6,164 nucleotides of DNA from contig QNCB01000086.1 in NCBI GenBank assembly GCA_003644335.1, positions 1 through 6,164 of the forward strand, in the 5' to 3' direction. The position numbers and the translations under genes were made by a program. The DNA comes from Planctomycetota bacterium. Its GTDB lineage: Bacteria > Planctomycetota > Phycisphaerae > SM23-33. Under the pieces are notes generated by a model. That model ran no database searches, was not told the DNA's origin, and saw only the letters and a program-made list of their open reading frames with translations. This document shows, piece by piece, positions 1 to 5,931 of the stretch. The stretch's first letter is position 1. Every line of letters starts with the position of its first letter.

Positions 1-435
1 GCCCACGGAAAGGAAGTCTTTCCCAAAAGATCCTGGCCTGGTTGTCATAAGATACTCGAAAACCAGAGTGGAGTTTGCATTTCGCAATGAAAAGTTAATA
101 CACCTTACGATGCGGATGTTAAAATGAGCTTCTCAAACGAATGCATCTTAAATTATGTCTGCTACGCGAACCAGCCCGGTGCCGCGGTTGTTTTGCGATA
201 TAGTACTAAGTACTAAGAACATTTTTTTTTGATTGCTTTCAAAGCAAGGGTAACGTATATGAAAAAAATGAATATGAAGAATATACATCATTATACACAG
301 GGGAATCCGGCGCCGTATATCCTGCCCCATTTTTGGCACCGAATTAGTTGACGTCTACAAGATAATTATCCAAAGGGTGCCAGACATGATCCGAAAAACA
401 CTACATCTATTCATCGGGCAGGTTCGGAGATTGAT
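1..435. other. Upstream non-coding region, AT-richer than the genes
   Basis: I see no convincing gene here. From the left edge all three plus frames are open only briefly (stops at 48-50, 88-90 and 125-127), so the 3' end of an upstream gene could be present, but its frame cannot be chosen. A 63-codon minus-strand ORF at 148-339 has no recognisable motif and is probably chance. Small structures include two tandem TACTAAG units at 204-217, a T-run near 222-230, a 15-base dyad at 233-247, and inverted GTATAT/ATATAC arms at 255-260 and 281-286. A clean sigma-70 promoter is not evident: GATAAT at 361-366 resembles a -10 box, but the -35-like hexamers nearby (TTGGCA 333-338, TTGACG 348-353) are at poor spacings. 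Confidence 0.6.
233..247. promoter_or_regulatory. Candidate operator-like dyad upstream of the first glycosyltransferase
   Basis: TTGCTTT and AAAGCAA form perfect 7-base arms around a single central C, directly after a T-run. A dyad this compact fits a dimeric regulator site better than a strong RNA hairpin, since the RNA loop would need to open to TCA and leave 6 pairs. It lies about 190 bases before the start codon at 436. No regulator family is recognised, and chance is possible in AT-rich sequence. Confidence 0.2.
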
Positions 436-445
436 ATGCGGGTAA
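386..445 (+). promoter_or_regulatory. Possible 19-codon leader ORF overlapping the glycosyltransferase start
   Basis: An ATG at 386 opens a 19-residue frame (MIRKTLHLFIGQVRRLICG) ending at the TAA at 443-445, ten bases past the first base of the ATG at 436, in another frame. AAAGGG at 372-377 lies 8 bases before its start, a plausible ribosome-binding site. The GGAG that serves the downstream gene (426-429) lies inside it, so its translation could couple to or occlude the downstream start. No run of regulatory codons is seen, so attenuation is not supported. It may simply be chance. Confidence 0.2.
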
Positions 446-1533
446 CGATGGTGTTGTGCAATCTGGGTGTGGGCGGGGCGGAGACTACCGCTCTGGGCTT
501 GGCGGCGTCGTTGCAGCAACACGGCGTGGAGGTCTCAGCTATCGCCCTGCGCAGCGAGGGGAAAATCGCCCCAGCCTATCGACAGGCTGGGGTGGAGCTG
601 TTGTCAGGCTTGCAAAAACATAGGCTCGACGCCCTGGCCCTGCCTCGGCTGGTGCGACAACTTAAGCGAACCAAGCCTGACGCGATGATCGTTATCGACG
701 CGTTCCGCAACTCGATGTTCTTTGGCCTGGTCGGTGCGAAACTCAGCGGGCTTGGGTTGCGTACGATTCTGTGGAGCAACTCCACCCCGACGGGCCAACT
801 GGGCGACTTCACGCCCAGGTTGCGGCGGTACATTCGCCTGGGCCTGCTCGACGAGATCGTCCTGACAAGCCTACGACAAATGGAGCAGTTCACCAGCAGG
901 GGCATCTCAGCCGATCGCATCAGCCTGATCCATAACGGCGTGGATATCGAGCGGTTCGCCCTGGCCAAGCCCGGCGAAAATTCCCTGCCCCAAGCCATAG
1001 CTGACAGGCCCGTGGTGGTGCAGGTCGCCAATGTCGTGCCGGACAAAGATTTCGATGCGCTGCTCCAGGCTTGTGTTATTCTCGCGGGCCAATCAGCCAG
1101 GCCGCCTTGCGTGTTGCTGGTTGGCCGAGGCACGGACAGCTTGGAGATGCGAAGTAAAATCGATCAGCTAGGCCTGGGCGAGGTCGTCTTCCCGCTGGGC
1201 GCCCGCGACGACGTGCCGGAGATATTGGCTCGGGCGGACTTGCTTGTGCTCAGCACGCGGTCGGAAGTTTTCAATGTCTCGGTGCTCGAAGCCATGGCTT
1301 CGGGCCTGGCGGTGGTAGCCAGCGATATCCCCGCGTTCGACGAGATGTTCGCTGACGACCAGCAAGGCCTGAAGGTTCCCCCCGGCGACGCCCAGGCCCT
1401 GGCCAATGGCATAGGGCGGTTGCTGAGGGAGCCGGGTTTGCGGGCCAGGCTGGCTTCTGCGGGACAAAAGCACGTGCAACAATTCAGCCAGGCTGCGATG
1501 ACGCAAAAGTTCGCCAAGTTGCTGAAGCATTGA
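436..1533 (+). CDS. Family 4 glycosyltransferase (GT-B fold)
   Basis: This 365-residue protein is a full-length GT4 retaining glycosyltransferase, expected to move a sugar from a nucleotide-sugar donor onto a lipid-linked or growing glycan at the cytoplasmic side of the membrane. The N-terminal Rossmann domain opens with the typical strand and glycine loop (GVGGAE, residues 11-16). The linker carries HNGVD (166-170). The C-terminal donor-binding domain has VPDK (201-204), LLVGRGTD (227-234) and the EX7E motif, with E277 and E285 in TRSEVFNVSVLEAMASG. The usual GR before the EK/DK lysine is replaced by ANV, so one phosphate-contacting arginine seems absent. No membrane segment is obvious. The ATG at 436 is chosen because GGAG at 426-429 is 6 bases upstream and the frame holds no earlier ATG, GTG or TTG after the stop at 349-351. 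A 296-base repeat-rich gap separates it from the next gene, so it is probably not in the same tight operon. Donor and acceptor cannot be read from the sequence. Confidence 0.93.
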   Translation: MRVTMVLCNLGVGGAETTALGLAASLQQHGVEVSAIALRSEGKIAPAYRQAGVELLSGLQKHRLDALALPRLVRQLKRTKPDAMIVIDAFRNSMFFGLVGAKLSGLGLRTILWSNSTPTGQLGDFTPRLRRYIRLGLLDEIVLTSLRQMEQFTSRGISADRISLIHNGVDIERFALAKPGENSLPQAIADRPVVVQVANVVPDKDFDALLQACVILAGQSARPPCVLLVGRGTDSLEMRSKIDQLGLGEVVFPLGARDDVPEILARADLLVLSTRSEVFNVSVLEAMASGLAVVASDIPAFDEMFADDQQGLKVPPGDAQALANGIGRLLREPGLRARLASAGQKHVQQFSQAAMTQKFAKLLKH

Positions 1534-1570
1534 CCGATTTTATCATCCCCGCGAAAAAAACAGCAAAATT

Positions 1571-1605
1571 TACCGCGAAAGAACGCATAGAACACAAAGA
1601 GAAAA
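1571..1605 (-). repeat. Purine-rich dispersed repeat fragment (ACCGCGAAAGAACGC type)
   Basis: The segment begins TACCGCGAAAGAACGC and runs into an A/G-rich tail. I recall closely similar CCGCGAAGACGCAAAGAACGC-like sequences as common intergenic repeats in many environmental bacterial genomes. CCGCGAAA also occurs at 1549-1556, 24 bases upstream of the copy at 1573-1580. The identification rests on memory, and strand is arbitrary. Confidence 0.35.
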
Positions 1606-1660
1606 ATAATTAGAAAAGAAAAAAACAGAAACAGCAAATGTTATCCCGTCAAAAAACTGG

Positions 1661-1709
1661 ATTCCCGTTCCCCGATCGGGTCGAGGACAAGCTTCGCGGG
1701 AATGACAAA
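1661..1709 (-). repeat. CATTCCCGCG-type inverted-repeat element, left copy
   Basis: ATTCCCG (1661-1667) and CGGGAAT (1697-1703) are perfect 7-base inverted arms around a 29-base centre, which itself contains the 10-base palindrome CCCGATCGGG (1671-1680). On the minus strand the element starts TTTGTCATTCCCGCG, and that 15-base string (complement of 1695-1709) recurs exactly at 5998-6012 on the plus strand. It belongs to a dispersed CATTCCCGCG family that I recall from many bacterial genomes. It has no coding content. Confidence 0.7.
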
Positions 1710-1727
1710 AAAAGAAAAGCAAAAAAA

Positions 1728-1742
1728 CATGGGCGAGACGCC
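1728..1742 (-). repeat. GGCGTCTCGCCCATG hairpin module, left copy
   Basis: The minus strand reads GGCGTCTCGCCCATG, identical over 15 bases to 5940-5954 on the plus strand. In this copy the stem around the 3-base loop is four Watson-Crick pairs plus a wobble, because the outer bases differ from the right copy. An 18-base A/T-tract (1710-1727) joins it to the CATTCCCGCG element, the same module order as on the right side of the operon. Confidence 0.65.
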
Positions 1743-1758
1743 TGTGCCACGGAAAAAC

Positions 1759-1778
1759 CACAGCCGGGGGCGGCTGTG
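1759..1778. repeat. Strong 8-bp hairpin with GGGG loop
   Basis: CACAGCCG (1759-1766) and CGGCTGTG (1771-1778) pair perfectly around GGGG. A second, weaker hairpin, GCTGC (1785-1789) with GCAGC (1801-1805), follows. There is no T-run after either, so intrinsic termination is unlikely. The block resembles an intergenic repeat I associate with Planctomycetota. It lies 51 bases upstream of the operon's first start codon and would be in the 5' leader if transcription starts upstream of it. Confidence 0.6.
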
Positions 1779-1829
1779 CCACATGCTGCGCTGGAATGTT
1801 GCAGCCCTCGGCGGTAAACTATTTTGCTG

Positions 1830-2855
1830 ATGACCGCCTGCGGAAAAATTCGACAGCCCAGCGACGCGATAATCGCAATCACGCACCGGTGCAACGCCAA
1901 GTGCGTCATGTGCAATATCTGGCAGAGCAAAGCCCGGGATGCTATCACCCCAGCCTGCCTCGACAAGCTGCCAGCCTCGCTGCGGACGGTCAATATCACC
2001 GGCGGCGAGCCATTCCTTCGCGACGACCTGGCGGGGTTCGTCCGCCAAGTTCGCCAGCGATGTCCGCGAGCACAAATCACCATCTCGACCAATGGCTATC
2101 TCGTCGACCGAACCGTCGAGATGATGGACGAGATTCGCAAAATCGACCCGACCGTTCGCCTGGCGGTGAGCATCGACGGGCTGCGGGAAACGCACGACGA
2201 AATCCGCGGGGAGGCTGGGTTTTTCGACCACGCGACGGAGTTGCTGCGACGATTGGCTGATGCTGGTTTTGAAGGCCTGAGGCTGAGCATGACGGTCTCC
2301 GCTCGGAATGTCAGCCAACTCCCGGAGATAGCCAATCTGGCCGAGTCGCTCGGGCTGGAACTTGGTATCGTCGCCGCCCACGGCGCCGAGACGCACCTGG
2401 GCGTCTCAGCGGGAATCGCGGGCGAGATGCCGCAAAACACGACCGAAATTTTTGGCCAAGTTATAGAGAAGCTCCTGCGGTCGTGGACGCCTAAGCTCTG
2501 GCTCCGCGCGCACTTCACCGCCCGCACGCGCGAGTATCTCCTCGGCAGGCCAAAGAGGTTTCGTTGTTCCGCGGGGCGCGGGTTTTTCTTCATCCAGGCC
2601 GACGGCGAGGTCTACAACTGCTCGGTGTTGGGGACGATTATGGGCAACATTATTGCCGACGATTGGCAGAAGATTTGGACAGGCCAAGCCGGGCGCGACG
2701 CACGAAGCCGGGCCCGGGCGTGCACGCAGTCTTGCTGGATGATATGCACCGTGCGAGACCTGTACCGTCGAGACGCCATCGGAGTAGCAGGCTGGATATT
2801 ATGGCACAAACTCCTGGCTCACCTGCAGCCGGGGAAAGCCATGCTGAAAATATGA
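1830..2855 (+). CDS. Radical SAM protein with SPASM/twitch-like C-terminus
   Basis: This 341-residue protein has the radical SAM cluster motif CX3CX2C (C21, C25, C28 within THRCNAKCVMCNIW), the SAM-contacting GGEP (58-61), and later barrel signatures ISTNG (85-89) and VSIDG (113-117). Such enzymes cleave S-adenosylmethionine reductively at a 4Fe-4S cluster to make a 5'-deoxyadenosyl radical. The C-terminal part begins as CX12GX4C (C246, G259, C264), the usual SPASM/twitch opening, then CX3CX3C (C298, C302, C306). These five cysteines are fewer than the canonical SPASM set and suggest one auxiliary Fe-S cluster. A hydrophobic amphipathic tail (about 317-332) might touch the membrane. The substrate is unknown. 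Heading a coupled operon with glycosyltransferases suggests modification of a glycan, lipid or peptide part of the same product. ATG 1830 is preferred to TTG 1824. The frame has a stop at 1815-1817 and only a weak GGCGG upstream. Confidence 0.9.
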   Translation: MTACGKIRQPSDAIIAITHRCNAKCVMCNIWQSKARDAITPACLDKLPASLRTVNITGGEPFLRDDLAGFVRQVRQRCPRAQITISTNGYLVDRTVEMMDEIRKIDPTVRLAVSIDGLRETHDEIRGEAGFFDHATELLRRLADAGFEGLRLSMTVSARNVSQLPEIANLAESLGLELGIVAAHGAETHLGVSAGIAGEMPQNTTEIFGQVIEKLLRSWTPKLWLRAHFTARTREYLLGRPKRFRCSAGRGFFFIQADGEVYNCSVLGTIMGNIIADDWQKIWTGQAGRDARSRARACTQSCWMICTVRDLYRRDAIGVAGWILWHKLLAHLQPGKAMLKI

Positions 2856-4066
2856 GAGTTCTGCAGATAGAAAAATTTATCGATAGCAGCGGCGCCATCG
2901 CCGGCGGCGTGGGGCGATACGTCCGCACCTTGACCGAGCTGTTAAAATCGCAAGGCCACTCCGTGCTGAACTTCGGCTGCGCTGGCCGGGCCGGCCCAGC
3001 TGGGATGCCAAAATATTTCGACTTCACCGCTACGCGAAATCCGCTAGCCCTGCTGAAACTAATCCACAACCGCCAGGCAGCAGCCTGTCTGGACAAGTTC
3101 CTCCAAGCCAACCCCGTCGACGTCGCACACGTCCACAATATCTACCACCACCTGACGCCATCGATTTTCCCCGTGCTCGCCCGCCATGGCGTGGGCGTGG
3201 TGATGACGGTGCACGACTACCGACTAGCCTGCCCGACGAAGTTCTTCCTCCGCCGATCGGGCGTCTGCACTCGCTGCCTGGGCAACAAATTTTGGCACGC
3301 GGCAAGTCCACGATGCGCCGGAGCTGGCGGGGTCGCATTGGCTGTGGAGAGCTGGTGCAATTCGCTACTTGGCAGGTATGGCCGATTCGTCGACACCTTC
3401 CTCTGTCCGACCGAATACATGTGCGATGTGCTGCGACGCACGGGCCTGGCCCGGGAGCAGATATCACTGCTGCCAAACCCTGTGGAGTTCCCGCGGGAAT
3501 CTCCGCAGGAGGTGTCAGCTGGGGGCTATGTGCTTTTTGCCGGGCGAGTTTCGCCGGAGAAATCGCCGGAGATGATGATAGAAATCGCCCGCCGACTGCC
3601 CCAAGCGCGGATAATAATCGCGGGCGACGGCCCAGTCTGGCCACAGCTTCGCGAGCAACTCGACAAGTCGCCGCTGGACAACGTTACGCTTCCTGGTCAT
3701 GTTGGGTCCGCGGAAATGGCTTTGCTTTACGCCGGGGCATCGGCGGTGGTGATAACCAGCCGATGGATGGAGAACAGCCCCGCGGTCATGCTTGAAGCCT
3801 TGGCCCAGGCCAGGCCCATCATCGCGCCGAGCCATCCGCCGCTGCGAGAATGGATAACCGACGGCGTAACAGGCAGGCTGTTCCCCCCGGGCGACGCGGA
3901 GCAACTAGCCCGGGTGGTGGGCGAACTTTTGGACGACGCAACCCAGGCCCGGCGACTTGGACAGGCTGGTCGCGAGCTGGTATTAGCCCGACACGACAGC
4001 GACAAAATTCTCCAAGCCATCGAGCGATTTTACGAAAGGGCGACCCAGCGATGCGCATTGCGATGA
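2852..4066 (+). CDS. Family 4 glycosyltransferase with a four-cysteine motif
   Basis: This 404-residue GT4 enzyme shows GGVGRYVRTLTELL (18-31) as the N-terminal glycine loop and helix, HVHN (93-96), TVHDYRLACP (119-128), LLPNPV (206-211), AGRVSPEKS (230-238, with R232 and K237), AGDGP (257-261) and EX7E (E307 and E315 in ENSPAVMLEAL). After the HDY segment comes C127-X11-C139-X2-C142-X12-C155, a knuckle-like arrangement seen in a subgroup of GT4 proteins that may bind zinc or be structural. It should add a sugar to the lipid-linked intermediate in the cytoplasm; donor and linkage are unknown. The ATG at 2852 overlaps the upstream stop as ATGA and matches the family N-terminus (MRVLQIEKF). The same frame is open back to 2564, but that stretch lies inside the radical SAM gene and does not look like a GT. 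GGGGAAA at 2831-2837 is far upstream, so start likely relies on coupling. Confidence 0.93.
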   Translation: MRVLQIEKFIDSSGAIAGGVGRYVRTLTELLKSQGHSVLNFGCAGRAGPAGMPKYFDFTATRNPLALLKLIHNRQAAACLDKFLQANPVDVAHVHNIYHHLTPSIFPVLARHGVGVVMTVHDYRLACPTKFFLRRSGVCTRCLGNKFWHAASPRCAGAGGVALAVESWCNSLLGRYGRFVDTFLCPTEYMCDVLRRTGLAREQISLLPNPVEFPRESPQEVSAGGYVLFAGRVSPEKSPEMMIEIARRLPQARIIIAGDGPVWPQLREQLDKSPLDNVTLPGHVGSAEMALLYAGASAVVITSRWMENSPAVMLEALAQARPIIAPSHPPLREWITDGVTGRLFPPGDAEQLARVVGELLDDATQARRLGQAGRELVLARHDSDKILQAIERFYERATQRCALR

Positions 4067-5157
4067 TAGGTTCCCGAGGCATCCCCGCCCGTGTTGGCGG
4101 GGTCGAGCATGTGGTGCAGGACCTCACAGGTCAGCTGACCAGGCGGGGACACGAGGTGCTGGTCTACGGCAGGGCGAGTTACCTTCGCGGAGCTGGCGCG
4201 GCGGCGGCTGGTCGATGCGTGGTAACCGCTGGGTTTGACGGCAAGCATCTCGACGCTTTCACGCACACAGCTTCTGCGGTGTGGGATGTCCTCCGCCGGG
4301 ACGTGGATGTTGTGCATATTCACTCGCCGGGGCCCGCTTTGTGGAGTTGGCTGCCCGCCCTGGCTGGGTTGCCCGTGGTGTTTACGGTACACGCTCCGGA
4401 CTGGCTCCGGGCCAAGTGGTCGCTGCCAGCCCGGATTGCTATCTCCGGCGGGCTGGCCGTCGGCATGAAATCGGCGCGGGTGGTAACAGCGGTTTCGCAA
4501 AACCTGGCCAGCGATTTGTCCCGCGATTTTAACAGGCCCGTGCGATGCGTGCCAAACGGCGTTGGCCAGGCCGAGCCTGTCGAGCCAAACATTATCCGTC
4601 GGTGGGGTCTCCAAGCCAATGGTTACGCGCTTCATGTCGGGCGCATCGTGCCGGAAAAACGGCTTCACATTTTGCTCCAAGCCTGGGCTGAGGCAGCCTT
4701 GCCTATCCCGCTGGTTATCGCAGCGGAAGATTCGCATCAAGCCTACGCCCGCCGATGTCGTAACCTGGCTTCGCGCGGGGTCATGTTCCTAGGCCCGCAG
4801 TCAGGCCTTGCCCTGGCGGAGCTGTACTCCAACGCTATGATGGTCGCCCAGCCCAGCTTGCTGGAAGGAGCCAGCCTGGTTTTGCTGGAAGCCGCTGCCT
4901 ATCGGCGGTGCGTGGTGTTGGCTGACATTCCCGCCAACCGCGAGATTTTGGGCGATGCGGGGGTTTATTTTTCGCCCAGCCCCGGCGAGGATATTTCTGA
5001 ATTGTCCCGCCAACTTGGCCGATGTTACAACGACGAAACCTTGCGAAAGGACACCGGCAACTGCGCGCAAAAACGAGTGGCCAAAAGTTTTGCCCCGGCG
5101 AATATCGCAAGCCTTATGGAAAAAGCCTATAATGATGCGATAGATGGGACGTGCTAG
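4051..5157 (+). CDS. Family 4 glycosyltransferase of the GSRGIPAR-type subgroup
   Basis: This 368-residue protein begins MRIAMIGSRGIPARVGGVEH, the N-terminus characteristic of a GT4 subgroup often found in capsule and exopolysaccharide loci. Further signatures are VHIHSPGP (88-95), TVHAPDW (112-118), VPNGV (167-171), HVGRIVPEKR (195-204, R198 and K203) and EX7E (E272 and E280 in EGASLVLLEA). It should act as a cytoplasmic, membrane-associated sugar transferase on the same lipid-linked glycan as its neighbours; the sugar is not predictable. The ATG at 4051 has GAAAGGG (4034-4040) 10 bases upstream and gives the full family N-terminus, while the internal ATG at 4063 would remove the first strand. 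Its first 16 bases overlap the end of the preceding gene, and its TAG abuts the next start. The frame extends upstream to 3850 but only as a shadow of the preceding gene. Confidence 0.93.
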   Translation: MRIAMIGSRGIPARVGGVEHVVQDLTGQLTRRGHEVLVYGRASYLRGAGAAAAGRCVVTAGFDGKHLDAFTHTASAVWDVLRRDVDVVHIHSPGPALWSWLPALAGLPVVFTVHAPDWLRAKWSLPARIAISGGLAVGMKSARVVTAVSQNLASDLSRDFNRPVRCVPNGVGQAEPVEPNIIRRWGLQANGYALHVGRIVPEKRLHILLQAWAEAALPIPLVIAAEDSHQAYARRCRNLASRGVMFLGPQSGLALAELYSNAMMVAQPSLLEGASLVLLEAAAYRRCVVLADIPANREILGDAGVYFSPSPGEDISELSRQLGRCYNDETLRKDTGNCAQKRVAKSFAPANIASLMEKAYNDAIDGTC

Positions 5158-5853
5158 GTGAAAGCTGATTTTGCTACCACAATCGACGCAGCTGATTTGT
5201 TGGCGGAGCTTGACGCTGCCGGAGCTGAGGCTGTGGCTCCGGCTGGGGGGTGGTGGTACGGGTTTGTCAAGCGGGCGTGCGACGTGGTGTTTTCCGCAGC
5301 CTTGCTGGCGGTGCTCTCGCCGGCGATGTTGCTGGTCGCTCTGACGATAAAGCTGACCTCTCGCGGGCCTGTGTTGTTCAGTCAAAGCAGGGCTGGGCTA
5401 GGCGGGCAGAGTTTTACGATGTACAAGTTTCGCACGATGAGGCCTGGCGCGGAGGAAGACCGGGTCTTCTTCAGCCATCTGAACTACCATGGGGGGCCTG
5501 TGTTCAAAATCGTCGACGACCCCAGGCTGATATGGATCGGCAGGTTTCTGCGACAAAGCAGCATCGACGAGTTGCCGCAACTTTTCAACGTGTTAGCTGG
5601 GCAGATGTCGATCGTCGGGCCCAGGCCTCTTTGGCAGCCCGAAGCCGCCAAGGCCAAGGGCGCCGCGAAACTCCGCACCTGCGTAAAGCCAGGCCTGACA
5701 TGTCTGTGGCAGATATCAGGCCGGAGCGAACTGAGCTACGAACAATGGGTGCTGCTGGACCTGTACTACATCCGCAATCGCAACCTGCTGCTCGACCTGA
5801 TGATTATCGTGCACACCATACCAGCGGTTCTGTCAGGCCACGGCGCGTACTGA
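5158..5853 (+). CDS. Priming sugar-phosphate transferase (bacterial sugar transferase family)
   Basis: This 231-residue protein belongs to the monotopic phosphoglycosyl transferase family (Pfam Bac_transf, PF02397), which moves a sugar-1-phosphate from a UDP-sugar to undecaprenyl phosphate and so starts a surface glycan. KRACDVVFS (38-46) leads into one hydrophobic segment (about 43-64) with Ser54-Pro55, the kink of the re-entrant membrane helix. Next come GPVLFSQSRAGLGG (70-83), KFRTM (90-94), the catalytic Asp137-Glu138 in SIDELPQL, VGPRPL (153-158), KPGLTCLWQISGR (177-189) and a C-terminal GAY. The long multi-helix N-terminal part of WcaJ/WbaP types is absent, so it is the minimal form. 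The usual TGLWQ glycine is Cys182. The start is a GTG immediately after the preceding TAG, with GGGA (5146-5149) 8 bases upstream; the first in-frame ATG (Met57) would cut the membrane helix. As last gene, it likely depends on operon transcription and coupled translation. Confidence 0.95.
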   Translation: MKADFATTIDAADLLAELDAAGAEAVAPAGGWWYGFVKRACDVVFSAALLAVLSPAMLLVALTIKLTSRGPVLFSQSRAGLGGQSFTMYKFRTMRPGAEEDRVFFSHLNYHGGPVFKIVDDPRLIWIGRFLRQSSIDELPQLFNVLAGQMSIVGPRPLWQPEAAKAKGAAKLRTCVKPGLTCLWQISGRSELSYEQWVLLDLYYIRNRNLLLDLMIIVHTIPAVLSGHGAY

Positions 5854-5909
5854 CGGGCTGGACAATTTCGGATTTTGGATTTCGCGGCACAGCGATAAAA
5901 CGTTGGATT

Positions 5910-5926
5910 AAGCCCAGCCAGGGCTT
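5910..5926 (+). terminator. Weak candidate intrinsic terminator after the operon
   Basis: AAGCCC (5910-5915) pairs perfectly with GGGCTT (5921-5926) around AGCCA, and two more T bases follow before CC. It starts 57 bases after the sugar transferase stop codon. The stem is short and the T-run brief, so efficiency would be low. It may instead be part of the adjacent repeat block. Confidence 0.3.
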
Positions 5927-5931
5927 TTCCC

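Larger units (their letters stand above)
1534..1829. repeat. Intergenic mosaic of dispersed repeat fragments
   Basis: No gene is supported here. The stretch is a chain of apparently unrelated repeat fragments: a purine-rich piece (1571-1605), a CATTCCCG-type inverted element (1661-1709), an A-tract, a GGCGTCTCGCCC hairpin relative (1728-1742), a strong hairpin (1759-1778) and a weaker one (1785-1805). The last ends about 25 bases before the radical SAM start codon. Frames open across it on the minus strand are shadows. No clear terminator hairpin followed by a T-run is seen just after the stop at 1533. The operon's promoter, if local, must lie within or between these repeats. Confidence 0.7.

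Noticed and set aside
1..127. 3' end of an upstream gene entering from the left edge
   Set aside because: All three frames stay open for 15 to 41 codons from the edge, none has recognisable protein features, and the correct frame cannot be chosen.
148..339. 63-codon minus-strand ORF in the upstream region
   Set aside because: It has no motif, hydrophobic pattern or ribosome-binding site that stands out, and it lies in AT-rich sequence with tandem and inverted short repeats; it is probably chance.
576..1133. 185-codon minus-strand ORF opposite the first glycosyltransferase
   Set aside because: No recognisable domain, and the plus-strand frame carries a complete set of GT4 motifs.
1641..2396. 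251-codon minus-strand ORF spanning the intergenic repeats and the radical SAM gene
   Set aside because: It is a shadow frame kept open by high-GC codon use. Half lies opposite a well-supported gene, and the rest translates dispersed repeats.
2564..2851. 96-codon N-terminal extension of the glycosyltransferase starting at 2852
   Set aside because: It overlaps the conserved cysteine region of the radical SAM gene, its translation is unlike any GT4 N-terminus, and ATG 2852 gives the normal family start with an ATGA overlap.
3850..4050. 67-codon N-terminal extension of the glycosyltransferase starting at 4051
   Set aside because: It lies wholly inside the preceding gene and is low-complexity Arg/Gly/Pro-rich; MRIAMIGSRGIPAR at 4051 is the family N-terminus with a suitable upstream GAAAGGG.
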